A stretch of DNA of 64,000 nt, taken from NCBI RefSeq assembly GCF_963576615.1, contig NC_088711.1, positions 40,420,621-40,484,620 on the forward strand, read 5' to 3'. A model generated the notes under the pieces. The model had not been told where the DNA came from and ran no database searches. It saw nothing but the letters and a program-made list of their open reading frames with translations. The DNA is from Watersipora subatra. Taxonomy: Eukaryota; Bryozoa; Gymnolaemata; Cheilostomatida; Watersiporidae. Shown here piece after piece: positions 22,949-37,900 of the stretch (position 1 is its first letter; each line of letters starts with the position of its first letter). The translations under genes and the position numbers were made by a program.

Positions 22949-25900
22949 TTTTTATGACAAAGCTTTTCCAGCCAAATAGAAAAAGCATCCAAGCAGAATT
23001 GAAAGCAAGCCATGATAGTATAGTGGTTAGTACTTGACGTTGTGGCCGTGAAAACCCAGGTTCGAATCCTGGTCATGGCATTTTAATATTTTTATGACAA
23101 TAAAAGTTTATCCAGCCAAATCGAAAAAGCATCCCAGCAGAATTGAAAGCAAGCCATTATAATATAGTGGTTAGTACTTCACGTTGTGGCCGTGAAAACC
23201 CAGTTCCGAATCCTGGTCATTGCATTTCGTTATTTTCATGACATTTCTTTTCCATTAAAGCAAAAAACCTCCGAGCAAAATTAAAACTATGATAATATAA
23301 TAGTGGTTAGTATTTCATGTTGCAACCATGAACAGCCGGGTTTGAATTCTGTTCATGGCATTTAATTGTCTTGCTAAAAAAACTTTACATTGGAATACAA
23401 AAACATCCCAGTAAATTTGAAAGTAAACAATGATAGTATAATAGTGGTCAGTACTTCACGTTTTGGCCGTGAAAACTTGGTTCGAATCCTGTTCATGGCA
23501 TGTTATAATTTTGCGTAAAAAACTCCGCATATGTAATACAAAAAGCATGGCATTTTATTGTCTCGCTAACAAAAAGTTCACATTGGAATACAAAAACAAT
23601 CCCGTTAAATGAAAAACAAGCCATGACAATATAGCGGTTAGTACTTCACGTTGATGTTGTGAAAACCAAGGTTCGAATCCTGGTCATGGTATTTTATTGT
23701 CTTGCTAAAAAAAAATTTACATTGGAATAGAAAAACATCCCAGTAATTTTGAAAGTAAACAGTGGTTGTATAATAGTGGTTAGTACGTCACGTGGAGGCC
23801 GTGAAAACCCAGGTTCGAATCTTGGTCATGGCATTTTAATACTTTTATAACAAAGTTTTTACAGCCAAATCAAAAAAGCATCCCAGCAGAAATGAAAGCA
23901 AGCCATGATAGTATAGTGGTTAGTACTTCACGTTGCGACCGTGAAAACCCAGGTTCGATACCTAGTCATGGCATTTTATTATTTTTATGACATTACTTTT
24001 CCATTAAAGCAAAAAAAGTCTCCGATCAAATTTAAAACTATGATAATATAATGGTGGTTAGTATTTCATTATGCAACCATGAAAAGCCGGGTTCGAATCC
24101 TGGCCATGGCATTTTATTATTTTTATGACAAAGCTTTTCCAGCCAAATAGAAAAGGCATCCCAGCAGAATTGAAAGCAAGCCATTATAGTATAGTGGTTA
24201 GTACTTCACGTTGCGACCGTGAAAACCCAGGTTCGATAGCTAGTCATGGCATTTTGTTATTTTTATGACAATACTTTTCCATTAAAGCAAAAAAGCCTCC
24301 GAGCGATTTCAAAACTATGACAATATAATAGTGGTTAGTATTTCATTACGCAACCATGAAAAGCTGGGTTCGAATCCTGGTCATGGCATTTTAATGTCTC
24401 GCTAACAAAAAGTTCACATTGGAATACAAAAACAATCCCAGTAAATAGAAAACAAGCCACGATAATATAGCGGTTAATACTTCACATTGATGTTGTGAAA
24501 AGCCAGGTTCGAATCCTGGTCATGGCATTTTAAAATCTTGGAAAATAAACTCCACATTTGTAATACAAAAAGCATCCCGAGACATTTGAAAGCATGCCTT
24601 TGGAGTAGAGCGGTCGCTACTTTTTGTTGTGACTGAGAAAACTCAGGTTTGACTCCTAGTCATTGCATCTAATGTTCTGATAAAAAATTTTCTAGATCAG
24701 AAAACAAAAAACTTCCCAGCAAGATGGAAAGTGAGCCATGATCCTATAATTGTTAGTATTTTATGTTGCAGCCTTTAAAACCCAGATTCAAATTCTAGTC
24801 AAAGCAATTTATTGTCGTGATAACGGAATCGTTACACTGGAATACAAAAAGCATTCCAGTAAAATTTAAAGCAAGCCATGATAGTATAGTGGTTAGTACT
24901 TGACGTTGTGGCCGTGAAAACCCAGGTTCGAATCCTGGTCATGGCATTTTAATATTTTTATGACAATAAAAGTTTTTCCAGCCAAATCGAAAAAGCATCC
25001 CAGCAGAATTGAAAGCAAGCCATTATAGTATAGTGGTTAGTACTTCACGTTGCGACCGTGAAAACCCAGGTTCGATAGCTAGTCATGGCATTTTGTTATT
25101 TTTATGACAATACTTTTCCATTAAAGCAAAAAAGCCTCCGAGCGATTTCAAAACTATGACAATATAATAGTGGTTAGTATTTCATTACGCAACCATGAAA
25201 AGCTGGGTTCGAATCCTGGTCATGGCATTTTAATGTCTCGCTAACAAAAAGTTCACATTGGAATACAAAAACAATCCCAGTAAATAGAAAACAAGCCACG
25301 ATAATATAGCGGTTAATACTTCACATTGATGTTGTGAAAAGCCAGGTTCGAATCCTGGTCATGGCATTTTAAAATCTTGGAAAATAAACTCCACATTTGT
25401 AATACAAAAAGCATCCCGAGACATTTGAAAGCATGCCTTTGGAGTAGAGCGGTTGCTACTTTTTGTTGTGACTGAGAAAACTCAGGTTTGACTCCTAGTC
25501 ATTGCATCTAATGTTCTGATAAAAAATTTTCTAGATCAGAAAACAAAAAACTTCCCAGCAAGATGGAAAGTGAGCCATGATCCTATAATTGTTAGTATTT
25601 TATGTTGCAGCCTTTAAAACCCAGATTCAAATTCTAGTCAAAGCAATTTATTGTCGTGATAACGGAATCGTTACACTGGAATACAAAAAGCATTCCAGTA
25701 AAATTTAAAGCAAGCCATGATAGTATAGTGGTTAGTACTTGACGTTGTGGCCGTGAAAACCCAGGTTCGTATCTTGGTCATGGCAGTTTATTATTTTCAT
25801 GACAAAATTTTTGCAATCAATTAGAAAAAGCATCCCAGCAGGCTTGATAGCAAGTCATGATATTATATAGGTTAGTCCTTCGGGTTGTGGCCGTGAAAAC

Positions 25901-26969
25901 CCAGGTTCAAATCCTGGTCATTGCATTTTAACATTTTTATGACAAAGTTTTTCCAGCCAAATCGAAAAAGCATCCCAGCAGAATTGAAAGCAAGCCATGA
26001 TAGTATAGTGGTTAGTACTTCATGTTGTGGTCGTGAAAACCCAGGTTCAAATCCTGGTCATGGCATTTTAATATTTTTATAACAAAGTTTTTCCAGCCAA
26101 ATCGAAAAAGCATCCCAGCAGAATTGAAAGCAAGCCATGATAGTATAGTGGTTAGTACTTCATGTTGTGGCCGTTAAAACCCAGTTCCAATTCCTGGTCA
26201 TGGCATTTCATTATTTTTATGACAATTATTTTCCATTAAAGCAAAAAAAACCTCTGAGCAAAATTAAAAATATGATAATATAATAGTGGTTAGTATTTCA
26301 TGTTGCAACCATGAAAAGCCGGGTTTGAATTCTGGTCATGGCATTTTATTGTCTTGCTAAAAAAAACTTTACACTGGAATACAAAAACATCCCAGTAAAT
26401 TTGAAAGTAAGCAATGATAGTATAATAGTGGTCAGAACTTCACGTTGTGGCCGTGAAAACCCAGGTTTGAACCCTGGTCATATCATTTCATTATTTTCAT
26501 GACATTTCTTTTCCATTAAAGAAAAAAAACCTCCGAGCAATTTCAAAACTATGACAATATAATAGTGGTTAGTATTTCATTACGCAACCATGAAAAGCCG
26601 GGTTCGAATCCTGGTCATGGCATTTTAAAATCTTGCAAAATAAACTCCGCATTTGAAATACAAAAAGCATCCCGAGACATTTGAAAGCATGCCTTAAAAG
26701 TAGAGCGTTTGTTACTTTTTGTTGTGACTGAGAAAACTCAGGTTCGACTCCTAGTCATTGCATCTAATGTTCTGATAAAATAACTTATAGATCAGAAAAC
26801 AAAAAACTTCCAGGCAAGTTGGAAAGTGAGCCATGATAATATAGTGGTTAGTATTTTATGTTGCAGCCATGAAAACCCAGATTCAAATTCTAGTCAAAGC
26901 AATTTATTGTCGTGATAACGGAATCTTTACACTGGAATACAAAAAGCATTCCAGTAATATTTCAAGCAA

Positions 26970-27041
26970 GCCATGATAGTATAGTGGTTAGTACTTCACG
27001 TTGTGGCCGTGAAAACCCAGGTTCGAATCCTGGTCATGGCA
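26970..27041 (+). tRNA. tRNA-His(GTG)-like gene, exact consensus (copy 2 partner of 7408)
   Basis: Exact consensus with TTTTAATATTTTT downstream, in the same TTTCAAGCAA spacer context as in copy 1. Confidence 0.75.
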
Positions 27042-27109
27042 TTTTAATATTTTTATGACAAAGTTTTTCCAGCCAAATCGAAAAAAAATCCCAGCAGAAT
27101 TGAAAGCAA

Positions 27110-27181
27110 GCCATGATAGTATAGTGGTTAGTACTTCACGTTGTGGCCGTGAAAACCCAGGTTCGAATCCTGGTCATGGCA
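27110..27181 (+). tRNA. tRNA-His(GTG)-like gene, exact consensus (copy 2 partner of 7548)
   Basis: Exact consensus, 140 bp after the previous one, with TTTTATTACTTTT downstream. Confidence 0.75.
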
Positions 27182-30100
27182 TTTTATTACTTTTATGACA
27201 AATGTTTTCCAGCCAAATCGAAAAAGCATCCCAGCAGAATTGAAAGCAAGCCATGATAGTATAGTGGTTAGTACTTCATGTTGTTGCCGTTAAAACCCAT
27301 TTCCGATTCCTGGTTATGGCATTTCATTATTTTTATGACAATTCTTTTCCATTAAAGCAAAAAAAACCTCTGAGCAAAGTTAAAACTATGATAATTTAAT
27401 AGTGGTTAGTATTTCATGTTGCAACCATGAAAAGCCGGGTTTGAATTCTGGTCATGGCATTTTATTGTCTTGCTAAAAAATACTTTACATTGGAATTCAA
27501 AAACATCCCAGTAAATTTGAAAGTAAGCAATGATAGTATAATAGTGGTCAGAACGTCACGTTGTGGCCGTGAAAACCCAGGTTCGAATCCTGGTCATTGC
27601 ATTTCATTGTTTTCATGACATTTCTTTTCCATTAAAGAAAAAAAACCTCCGAGCAATTTCAAAACTATGAGAATATAGTAGTGGTTAGTACTTCATGATC
27701 CAACCATGAAAAGCCGGGTTCGAATCCTGTTCATGGCATTTTATTGTCTCGCTAACAAAAAATTCACTTTGGAATACAGAAACAATCCCAGTAAATAAAA
27801 AATAAGCCATGATAATATAGCAGTTAGTACTTCACGTTGATGTCGTGAAAACCAAGGTTCGAATCCTGGTCATGGTATTTTATTGTCTTGCTAAAAAAAA
27901 TTTACATTGGAATAGAAAAACATCCCAGTAAATTTGAAAGTAAACAGTGGTTGTATAATAGTGGTTAGTACGTCACGTTGTGGCCGTGAAAACCTAGGTT
28001 CGAATCCTGGTCATGGCATTTTATAATTTCGCGTAAAAAACTCCCATATGTAATACTAAAAGCATCCCGACACATTTGAAAGCATGCCTTTAGAGTACAG
28101 CGGTTACTACTTTTTGTTGTGACCGAGAAAACTCAGGTTCGACTCCTAGTCATGGCATCTAATGTTCTGCTAACAAACCTTCTAGATCAGAAAACAAAAA
28201 ACTTCCCAGCAAGTTGGAAAGTGAGCCATGATAATATAGTGGTTAGTATTTTATGTTGCAGCCATGAAAACCCAGATTCAAATTCTAGTCAAGGCAGTTC
28301 ATTGTCGTGATAACAAAATCTTTACACTCGAATACAAAAAGCATTCCAGTATAATATTAAGCAAGCCATGATAGTATAGTGGTTAGTACTTCACGTTGTG
28401 GCCGTGAAAACCCAGGTTCGAATCCTAGTCATGGCATTTTAATATTTTTATGACAATAAAAGTTTTTGCAGCCAAATCGAAAAAGCATGCCAGCAGAATT
28501 GAAAGCAAGCCATGATAGTATAGTGGTTAGTACTTCACGTTGTGGCCATGAAAACCCAGTCCCGAGTCCTGGTCATGGCATTTAATGTTTTGCTAACAAA
28601 ACTTTTACATCGAAAAGCAAAAAACTCCTAAGCAAGTTTAAAACTGAGCCATGATAGTATAATTGTTAGTATTTTATGTTGCAGCCATGAAAACCCATAT
28701 TCAAATTTTGGTCCAAGCAGTTTATTGTCGTGCTAACAGATTCTTCACACTGGAATACAAAAATAGTTCCAGTAAATTATTAAGCAAGCCATGATAGTAT
28801 AGTGGTTCATGGCTATACGTTGTGGCCGTGAAAACCCAGGTTCGAATCCTGGTCATGGCATTTTAAAACTTTTATGACAATAAAAGTTTTTCCAGCCAAA
28901 TCGAAAAAGCATCCCAGCGGAATTGAAAGCAAGCCATGATAGTATAGTGGTTAGTACTTCACGTTGCGGCCGACAAAACCCAGTTCCGAATCCTGATCAT
29001 GGCATTTTGTTATTTTTATGACAATACTTTTCCATTAAAGCAAAAAAAGCCTCCGAGCAATTTCAAAACTATGACAATATAATAGTGGATAGTATTTCAT
29101 TACGCAACCATGAAAAGCCGGGTTCGAATCCTGGTCATGGCATTTTAATGTCTCGCTAACAAAGAGTTCACATTGGAATACAAAAACAATCCCAGTAAAT
29201 AAAAAATAAGTCATGATAATATAGCAGTTAGTAGTTCACGTTGATGTCGTGAAAACCAAGGTTCGAATCCTGGTCATGGTATTTTATTGTCTCGCTAAAA
29301 AAAATTTACATTGGAATAGAAAAACATCCCAGTAAATTTGAAAGTAAACAGTGGTTGTATAATAGTGGTTAGTACGTCACGTTGTGGCCGTGAAAACCTA
29401 GGTTCGAATCCTGGTCATGGCATTTTATAATTTCGCGTAAAAAACTCCCATATGTAATACTAAAAGCATCCCGACACATTTGAAAGCATGCCTTTAGAGT
29501 ACAGCGGTTACTACTTTTTGTTGTGACCGAGAAAACTCAGGTTCGACTCCTAGTCATGGCATCTAATGTTCTGCTAACAAACCTTCTAGATCAGAAAACA
29601 AAAAACTTGCCAGCAAGTTGGAAAGTGAGCCATGATAATATAGTGGTTAGTATTTTATGATGCAGCCATGAAAACCCAGATTCAAATTCTAGTCAAGGCA
29701 GTTCATTGTCGTGATAACAAAATCTTTACACTGGAATACAAAAAAGCATTCCAGTATAATATTAAGCAAGCCGTGATAGTATAGTGGTTAGTACTTCACC
29801 TTGTGGTCGTGAAAACCCAGGTTCAAATCCTGGTCATGGCATTTAATGTTTTGCTAACAAAACTTTTACATCGGAAAGCAAAAAACTCCTAAGCAAGTTT
29901 AAAACTGAGCCATGATAGTATAATTGTTAGTATTTTATGTTGCAGCCATGAAAACCCAGATTCAAATCTTGGTCAAAGCAGTTTATTGTCGTGCTAACAG
30001 ATTCTTCACACTGGAATACAAAAAGAGTTCCAGTATATTATTAAGCAAGCCATGATAGTATAGTGGTTCATGGCTATACGTTGTGGCCGTGAAAACCCAG

Positions 30101-31541
30101 GTTCGAATCCTGGTCATGGCATTTTAATACTTTTATGACAATAAAAGTTTTTCCAGCCAAATCGAAAAAGCATCCCAGCAGAATTGAAAGCAAGCCATGA
30201 TAGTATAGTGGTTAGTACTTCACGTTGCGGCCGACAAAACCCAGTTCCGAATCCTGATCATGGCATTTTGTTACTTTTATGACAATACTTTTCCATTAAA
30301 GCAAAAAAAAGCCTCCGAGCAATTTCAAAACTATGACAATATAATAGTGGTTAGTATTTCATTACGCAACCATGAAAAGCCTGGTTCGCTAACAAAATGT
30401 TTTGCAGCCAAATCGAAAAAGCATCCCAGCAGAATTGAAAGCAAGCCATGATAGTATAGTGGTTAGTACTTCATGTTGTGGTCGTGAAAACCCAGGTTCA
30501 AATCCTGGTCATTGCATTTTAACATTTTTATGACAAAGTTTTTCCAGCCAAATCGAAAAAGCATCCCAGCAGAATTGAAAGCAAGCCATGATAGTATAGT
30601 GGTTAGTACTTCATGTTGTGGCCGTTAAAACCCAGTTCCGATTCCTGGTCGTGGCATTTCATTATTTTTATGACAATTCTTTTCCATTAAAGCAAAAAAA
30701 CCTGTGAGCAAAATTAAAACTATGATAATATAATAGTGGTTAGTATTTCATGTTGCAACCATGAACAGCCGGGTTTGAATCCTGGTCATGGTATTTAATC
30801 GTCTTGCTAAAAAAACTTGACACTGGAATACAAAAACATCCCAGTAAATTTGAAAGTAAGCAATGATAATATAATAGTGGTCAGAACTTCACGTTGTGGC
30901 CGTGAAAACCCAGGTTTGAACCCTGGTCATATCATTTCATTATTTTCATGACATTTCTTTTCCATTAAAGAAAAAAAACCTCTGTGGTAATATAATAGTG
31001 GTTAGTATTTCATTACGCAACCATGAAAAGCCGGGTTCGAATCCTGGTCATGGCATTTTAATGTCTCGCTAACAAAAAGTTCACATTGGAATACAAAAAC
31101 AATCCCAGTAAATAAAAAACAAGCCAGGATAATATAGCGGTTAATACTTCACCTCTGATGTTGTGAAAAGCCAGGTTCGAATCCTGGACATGGCATTTTA
31201 AATTCTTGGAAAATAAACTCTACATTTGTAATACAAAAAGCACCCCGAGACATTTGAAAGCATGCCTTTAGAGTAGAGCGGTTGCTACTTTTTGTTGTGA
31301 CTGAGAAAACTCAGGTTCGACTCCTAGTCATTGCATCTAATGTTCTGATAAAAAACTTCTAGATCAGAAAACAAAAAACTTTCCAGCAAGATGGAAAGTG
31401 AGCCATGATCCTATAATTGTTAGTATTTTATGTTGCAGCCATGAAAACTCAGATTCAAATTCTAGTCAAAGCAGTTCATTGTCGTGATAACAAAATCTTT
31501 ACACTGGAATACAAAAAGCATTCCAGTAAAATGTTAAGCAA

Positions 31542-31757
31542 GCCATGATAGTATAGTGGTTAGTACTTCACGTTGTGGCCGTGAAAACCCAGGTTCGAAT
31601 CCTGGTCGTGGCATTTTAATATTTTTATGACAATAAAAGTTTTTGCAGCCAAATCGAAAAAGCATCCCAGCAGAATTGAAAGCAAGCCATGATAGTATAG
31701 TGGTTAGTACTTCACGTTGTGGCCGTGAAAACCCAGGTTCGAATCCTGGTCGTGGCA
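31542..31757 (+). tRNA. Two tRNA-His-like units with acceptor 3' strand TCGTGGC
   Basis: Units at 31,542-31,613 and 31,686-31,757 are consensus except for A-to-G in the 3' acceptor, which turns a T-A pair into T-G. The 144-bp pitch comes from the longer ATGACAATAAAAG spacer form. Neither the pair nor its neighbours have a counterpart at the same place in copy 1. A similar unit is at 52,179-52,250. Confidence 0.65.
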
Positions 31758-33786
31758 TTTTAATATTTTTATGACAATAAAAGTTTTTGCAGCCAAATCG
31801 AAAAAGCATCCCAGCAGAATTGAAAGCAAGCCATGATAGTATAGTGGTTAGTACTTCATGTTGTGGCCGTGAAAACCCAGTCCGGAATCCTGGTCATGGC
31901 ATTTCATTATTTTTATGACAATTCTTTTCCATTAAAGCAAAAAAAACCTCCGAGCAATTTCAAAACTATGATAATATAATAGTGGTTAGTGTTTCATTAT
32001 GCAACCATGGAAAGCCGGGTTCGAATCATTGTCATGGCATTTTGTTGTCTCGCTAACAAAAAGTTCACATTGGAATACAAAAACAATCCCAGTAAATAAA
32101 GAACAAGCCATGATAATATAGCGGTTAGTACTTCACGTTGATGTCGTGAAAACCAAGGTTCGAATCTTGGTCATGGCATTTTATTGTCTTGCTAAAAATT
32201 TTTTTACATTGGAATACAAAAACATCCCAGTAAATTTGAAAGTAAACAGTGATAGTATAATAGTGATTAGTACTTCACGTTGTGGTCGTGAAAACCTAGG
32301 TTCGAACCCTGGTCATGGCATTTAATGTTTTGCTAACAAAACTTTTACATCGGAAAGAAAAAAACTCCTAAGCAAGTTTAAAACTGAGCCATGATAGTAT
32401 AATTGTTAGTATTTTATGTTGCAGCCATGAAAACCCATATTCAAATTTTGGTCAAAGCAGTATATTGTTGTGCTAACAGATTCTTCACACTGGAATACAA
32501 AAAGAGTTCCAGTAAATTATTAAGCAAGCCATGATAGTATAGTAGTTAGTACTTCACGTTGTGGCCGTGAAAACCCAGGTTCGAATCCTGGTCATGGCAT
32601 TTTAATATTTTTATGACAATAAAAGTTTTTCCAGCCAAATCGAAAAAGCATCTCAGCAGAATTGAAAGCAAGCCATGATAGTATAGTGGTTAGTACTTCA
32701 CGTCGTGGCCGTGAAAACCCAGGTTTGAATCCTGGTCATAGCATTTTAATATTTTTATAACAAAGTTTTTACAGCCAAATCGAAAAAGCATCCCAGCAGA
32801 AATGAAAGCAAGCCATGATAGTATAGTGGTTAGTAATTCACGTTGTGGCCGTGAAAACCCAGGTTCGATACCTAGTCATGGCATTTTATTATTTTTATGA
32901 CAATACTTTTCCAGTAAAGCAAAAAAAGTCTCCGATCAAATTTAAAACTATGATAATATAATTGTGGTTAGTATTTCATTATGCAACCATGAAATGCCGG
33001 GTTCGAATCCTGGTCATGGCATTTTATTATTTTTATGACAAAGCCTTTCCAGCCAAATAGAAAAAGCATCCCAGCAGAATTGAAAGCAAGCCATTATAGT
33101 ATAGTGGTTGGTACTTCTTGTTGTGGCCGACAAAAACCCAGTTCCGAATCCTGATCATGGCATTTTGTTATTTTTATGACAATACTTTTCCATTAAAGCA
33201 AAAAAAGCCTCCGAGCAATTTCAAAACTATGACAATATAATAGTGGTTAGTATTTCATTACGCAACCATGAAAAGCCGGGTTCGAATCCTGGTCATGGCA
33301 TTTTAATGTCTCGCTAACAAAAAGTTCACATTGGAATACAAAAACAATCCCAGTAAATAAAAAACAAGCCACGATAATATAGCGGTTAATACTTCACATT
33401 GATGTTGTGAAAAGCCAGGTTCGAATCCTGGTCATGGCATTTTAAAATCTTGCAAAATAAACTCCGCATTTGAAATACAAAAAGCATCCCGAGACATTTG
33501 AAAGCATGCCTTAAAAGTAGAGCGGTTGTTACTTTTTGTTGTGACTGAGAAAACTCAGGTTCGACTCCTAGTCGTTGCATCTAATGTTCTGATAAAATAA
33601 CTTATAGATCAGAAAACAAAAAACTTCCAGGCAAGTTGGAAAGTGAGCCATGATAATATAGTGGTTAGTATTTTATGTTGCAGCCATGAAAACCCAGATT
33701 CAAATTCTAGTCAAAGCAATTTATTGTCGTGATAACGGAATCTTTACACTGGAATACACAAAGCATTCCAGTAATATTTTAAGCAA

Positions 33787-34067
33787 GCCAAGATAGTATA
33801 GTGGTTAGTACTTCACGTTGTGGCCGTGAAAACCCAGGTTCGAATCCTGGTCATGGCATTTTATTACTTTTATGACAAATTTTTTCCAGCCAAATCGAAA
33901 AAGCATCCCAGCAGAATTGAAAGCAAGCCAAGATAGTATAGTGGTTAGTACTTCACGTTGTGGCCGTGAAAACCCAGGTTTGAATCCTGGTCATGGCATT
34001 TTATTACTTTTATGACAAAGTTTTTCCAGCCAAATCGAAAAAAAATCCCAGCAGAATTGAAAGCAAG
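33787..34067 (+). repeat. Extra monomer in copy 2 relative to copy 1
   Basis: Copy 2 has two GCCAAGATAG units (33,787 and 33,927) before the exact unit at 34,067. Copy 1 has one (13,813) before 13,953. The inserted length is one monomer, and the duplicated unit differs by a TTTGAAT T-loop. Confidence 0.8.
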
Positions 34068-34138
34068 CCATGATAGTATAGTGGTTAGTACTTCACGTTG
34101 TGGCCGTGAAAACCCAGGTTCGAATCCTGGTCATGGCA
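34067..34138 (+). tRNA. tRNA-His(GTG)-like gene, exact consensus (copy 2 partner of 13953)
   Basis: Exact 72-nt consensus with the same A-run spacer upstream and TTTTATTACTTTT downstream as its copy 1 partner. Confidence 0.75.
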
Positions 34139-34686
34139 TTTTATTACTTTTATGACAAATTTTTTCCAGCCAAATCGAAAAAGCATCCCAGCAGAATTGA
34201 AAGCAAGTCATGATAGTATAGTGGTTAGTACTTCATGTTGTTGCCGTTAAAACCCAGTTCCGATTCCTGGTTATGGCATTTCATTATTTTTATGACAATT
34301 CTTTTCCATTAAAGCAAAAAAAACCTCTGAGCAAAGTTAAAACTATGATAATTTAATAGTGGTTAGTATTTCATGTTGCAACCATGAAAAGCCGGGTTTG
34401 AATTCTGGTCATGGCATTTTATTGTCTTGCTAAAAAATACTTTACATTGGAATACAAAAACATCCCAGTAAATTTGAAAGTAAGCAATGATAGTATAATA
34501 GTGGTCAGAACGTCACGTTGTGGCCGTGAAAACCCAGGTTCGAATCCTGGTCATTGCATTTCATTGTTTTCATGACATTTCTTTTCCATTAAAGAAAAAA
34601 AACCTCCGAGCAATTTCAAAACTATGAGAATATAGTAGTGGTTAGTACTTCATGATCCAACCATGAAAAGCCGGGTTCGAATCCTG

Positions 34687-34960
34687 TTCATGGCATTTTA
34701 TTGTCTCGCTAACAAAAAATTCACTTTGGAATACAGAAACAATCCCAGTAAATAAAAAATAAGCCATGATAAAATAGCAGTTAGTACTTCACGTTGATGT
34801 CGTGAAAACCAAGGTTCGAATCCTGTTCATGGCATTTTATTGTTTCGCTAACAAAAAATTCACTTTGGAATACAGAAACAATCCCAGTAAATAAAAAATA
34901 AGCCATGATAAAATAGCAGTTAGTACTTCACGTTGATGTCGTGAAAACCTAGGTTCGAAT
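34687..34960 (+). repeat. Monomer replaced by a second copy of its GAT neighbour
   Basis: In copy 1 (about 14,575-14,840) a GAT-anticodon unit is followed by a GTG unit with a GTTGTATAATAGTGG start and GTACGTCACG arm. In copy 2 that second unit is gone and the GAT unit, with its TTCGCTAACAAAAAATTCAC spacer, appears twice in a row. The downstream CCTAGG T-arm of the replaced unit is kept, so the exchange ended inside the tRNA part. Confidence 0.7.
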
Positions 34961-37900
34961 CCTGGTCATGGCATTTTATAATTTCGCGTAAAAAACTCCC
35001 ATATGTAATGCTAAAAGCATCCCGACACATTTGAAAGCATGCCTTTAGAGTACAGCGGTTACTACTTTTTGTTGTGACCGAGAAAACTCAGGTTCGACTC
35101 CTAGTCATGGCATCTAATGTTCTGCTAACAAACCTTCTAGATCAGAAAACAAAAAACTTGCCAGCAAGTTGGAAAGTGAGCCATGATAATATAGTGGTTA
35201 GTATTTTATGTTGCAGCCATGAAAACCCAGATTCAAATTCTAGTCAAGGCAGTTCATTGTCGTGATAACAAAATCTTTACACTGGAATACAAAAAGCATT
35301 CCAGTATAATATTAAGCAAGCCGTGATAGTATAGTGGTTAGTACTTCACGTTGTGGCCGTGAAAACCCAGGTTTGAATCCTGGTCATTGCATTTAATGTT
35401 TTGCTAACAAAACTTTTACATCGGAAAGCAAAAAACTCCTAAGCAAGTTTAAAACTGAGCCATGATAGTATAATTGTTAGTATTTTATGTTGCAGCCATG
35501 AAAACCCAGATTCAAATCTTGGTCAAAGCAGTTTATTGTCGTGCTAACAATAAAAGTTTTTGCAGCCAAATCGAAAAAGCATCCCAGCAGAATTGAAAGC
35601 AAGCCATGATAGTATAGTGGTTAGTACTTCATGTTGTGGCCATGAAAACCCAGTCCCGAGTCCTGGTCATGGCATTTAATGTTTTGCTAACAAAACTTTT
35701 ACATCGGAAAGCAAAAAACTCCTAAGCAAGTTTAAAACTGAGCCATGATAGTATAATTGTTAGTATTTTATGTTGCAGCCATGAAAACCCAGATTCAAAT
35801 CTTGGTCAAAGCAGTTTATTGTCGTGCTAACAGATTCTTCACACTGGAATACAAAAAGAGTTCCAGTATATTATTAAGCAAGCCATGATAGTATAGTGGT
35901 TCATGGCTATACGTTGTGGTTGTGAAAACCCATGTTCGAATCCTGGTCATGGCATTTTAATACTTTTATGACAATAAAAGTTTTTCCAGCCAAATCGAAA
36001 AAGCATCCCAGCAGAATTGAAAGCAAGCCATGATAGTATAGTGGTTAGTACTTCACGTTGCGGCCGACAAAACCCAGTTCCGAATCCTGATCATGGCATT
36101 TTGTTACTTTTATGACAATACTTTTCCATTAAAGCAAAAAAAGCCTCCGAGCAATTTCAAAAGTATGACAATATAATAGTGGTTAGTATTTCATTACGCA
36201 ACCATGAACAGCCGGGTTCGCTAACAAAATGTTTTGCAGCCAAATCGAAAAAGCATCCCAGCAGAATTGAAAGCAAGCCATGATAGTATAGTGGTTAGTA
36301 CTTCATGTTGTGGTCGTGAAAACCCAGGTTCAAATCCTGGTCATTGCATTTTAATACTTTTATGACAATAAAAGTTTTTTCAGCCAAATCGAAAAAGCAT
36401 CCCAGCAGAATTGAAAGCAAGCCATGATAGTATAGTGGTTAGTACTCCACGTTGTGGCCGTTAAAACCCAGGTTCGATTCCTGGTTATGGCATTTCATTA
36501 TTTTTATGACAATTCTTTTCCATTAAAGCAAAAAAAACCTCTGAGCAAAGTTAAAACTATGATAATTTAAGAGTGGTTAGTATTTCATGTTGCAACCATG
36601 AACAGCCGGGTTTGAATTCTGTTCATGGCATTTTATTGTCTTGCTAAAAATTTTTTTACATTGGAATACAAAAACATCCCAGTAAATTTGAAAGTAAGCA
36701 ATGATAGTATAATAGTGGTCAGAACTTCACGTTGTGGCCGTGAAAACCCAGGTTTGAACCCTGGTCATATCATTTCATTATTTTTATGACAATTATTTTC
36801 CATTAAAGCAAAAAAAAACCTCTGAGCAAAATCAAAACTATGATAATATAATAGTGGTTAGTATTTCATGTTGCAACCATGAAAAGCCGGGTTTGAATTC
36901 TGTTCATGGCATTTTATTGTCTTGCTAAAATTTTTTTTACATTGGAATACAAAAACATCCCAGTAAATTTGAAAGTAAGCAATGATAGTATAATAGTGGT
37001 CAGAACTTCACGTTGTGGCCGTGAAAACCCAGGTTTGAACCCTGGTCATATCATTTCATTATTTTCATGACATTTCTTTTCCATTAAAGAAAAAAAACCT
37101 CTGTGGTAATATAATAGTGGTTAGTATTTCATTACGCAACCATGAAAAGCCGGGTTCGAATCCTGGTCATGGCATTTTAATGTCTCGCTAACAAAAAGTT
37201 CACATTGGAATACAAAAACAATCCCAGTAGATAAAAAACAAGCCACGATAATATAGCGGTTAATACTTCACCTCTGATGTTGTGAAAAGTCAGGTTCGAA
37301 TCCTGGTCATGGCATTTTAAAATCTTGGAAAATAAACTCTACATTTGTAATACAAAAAGCACCCCGAGAAATTTGAAAGCATGCCTTTAGAGTAGAGCGG
37401 TTGCTACTTTTTGTTGTGACTGATAAAACTCAGGTTCGACTCCTAGTCATTGCATCTAATGTTCTGATAAAAAACTTCTAGATCAGAAAACAAAAAACTT
37501 TCCAGCAAGATGGAAAGTGAGCCATGATCCTATAATTGTTAGTATTTTATGTTGCAGCCATGAAAACTCAGATTCAAATTCTAGTCAAAGCAGTTCATTG
37601 TCGTGATAACAAAATCTTTACACTGGAATACAAAAAGCATCCCAGCAGAAATGAAAGCAAGCCATGATAGTATAGTGGTTAGTACTTCATGTTGTGGCCG
37701 TGAAAACCCAGGTTCGAATCCTTGTCATGGCATTTTATTATTTTTATGACAAAGCTTTTCCAGCCAAATAGAAAAAGCATCCCAACAGAATTGAAAGCAA
37801 GCCATGATAGTATAGTGGTTAGTACTCCACGTTGTGGCCGTTAAAACCCAGGTTCGAATCCTGGTCATGGCATTTTAATATTTTTATGACAATAAAAGTT

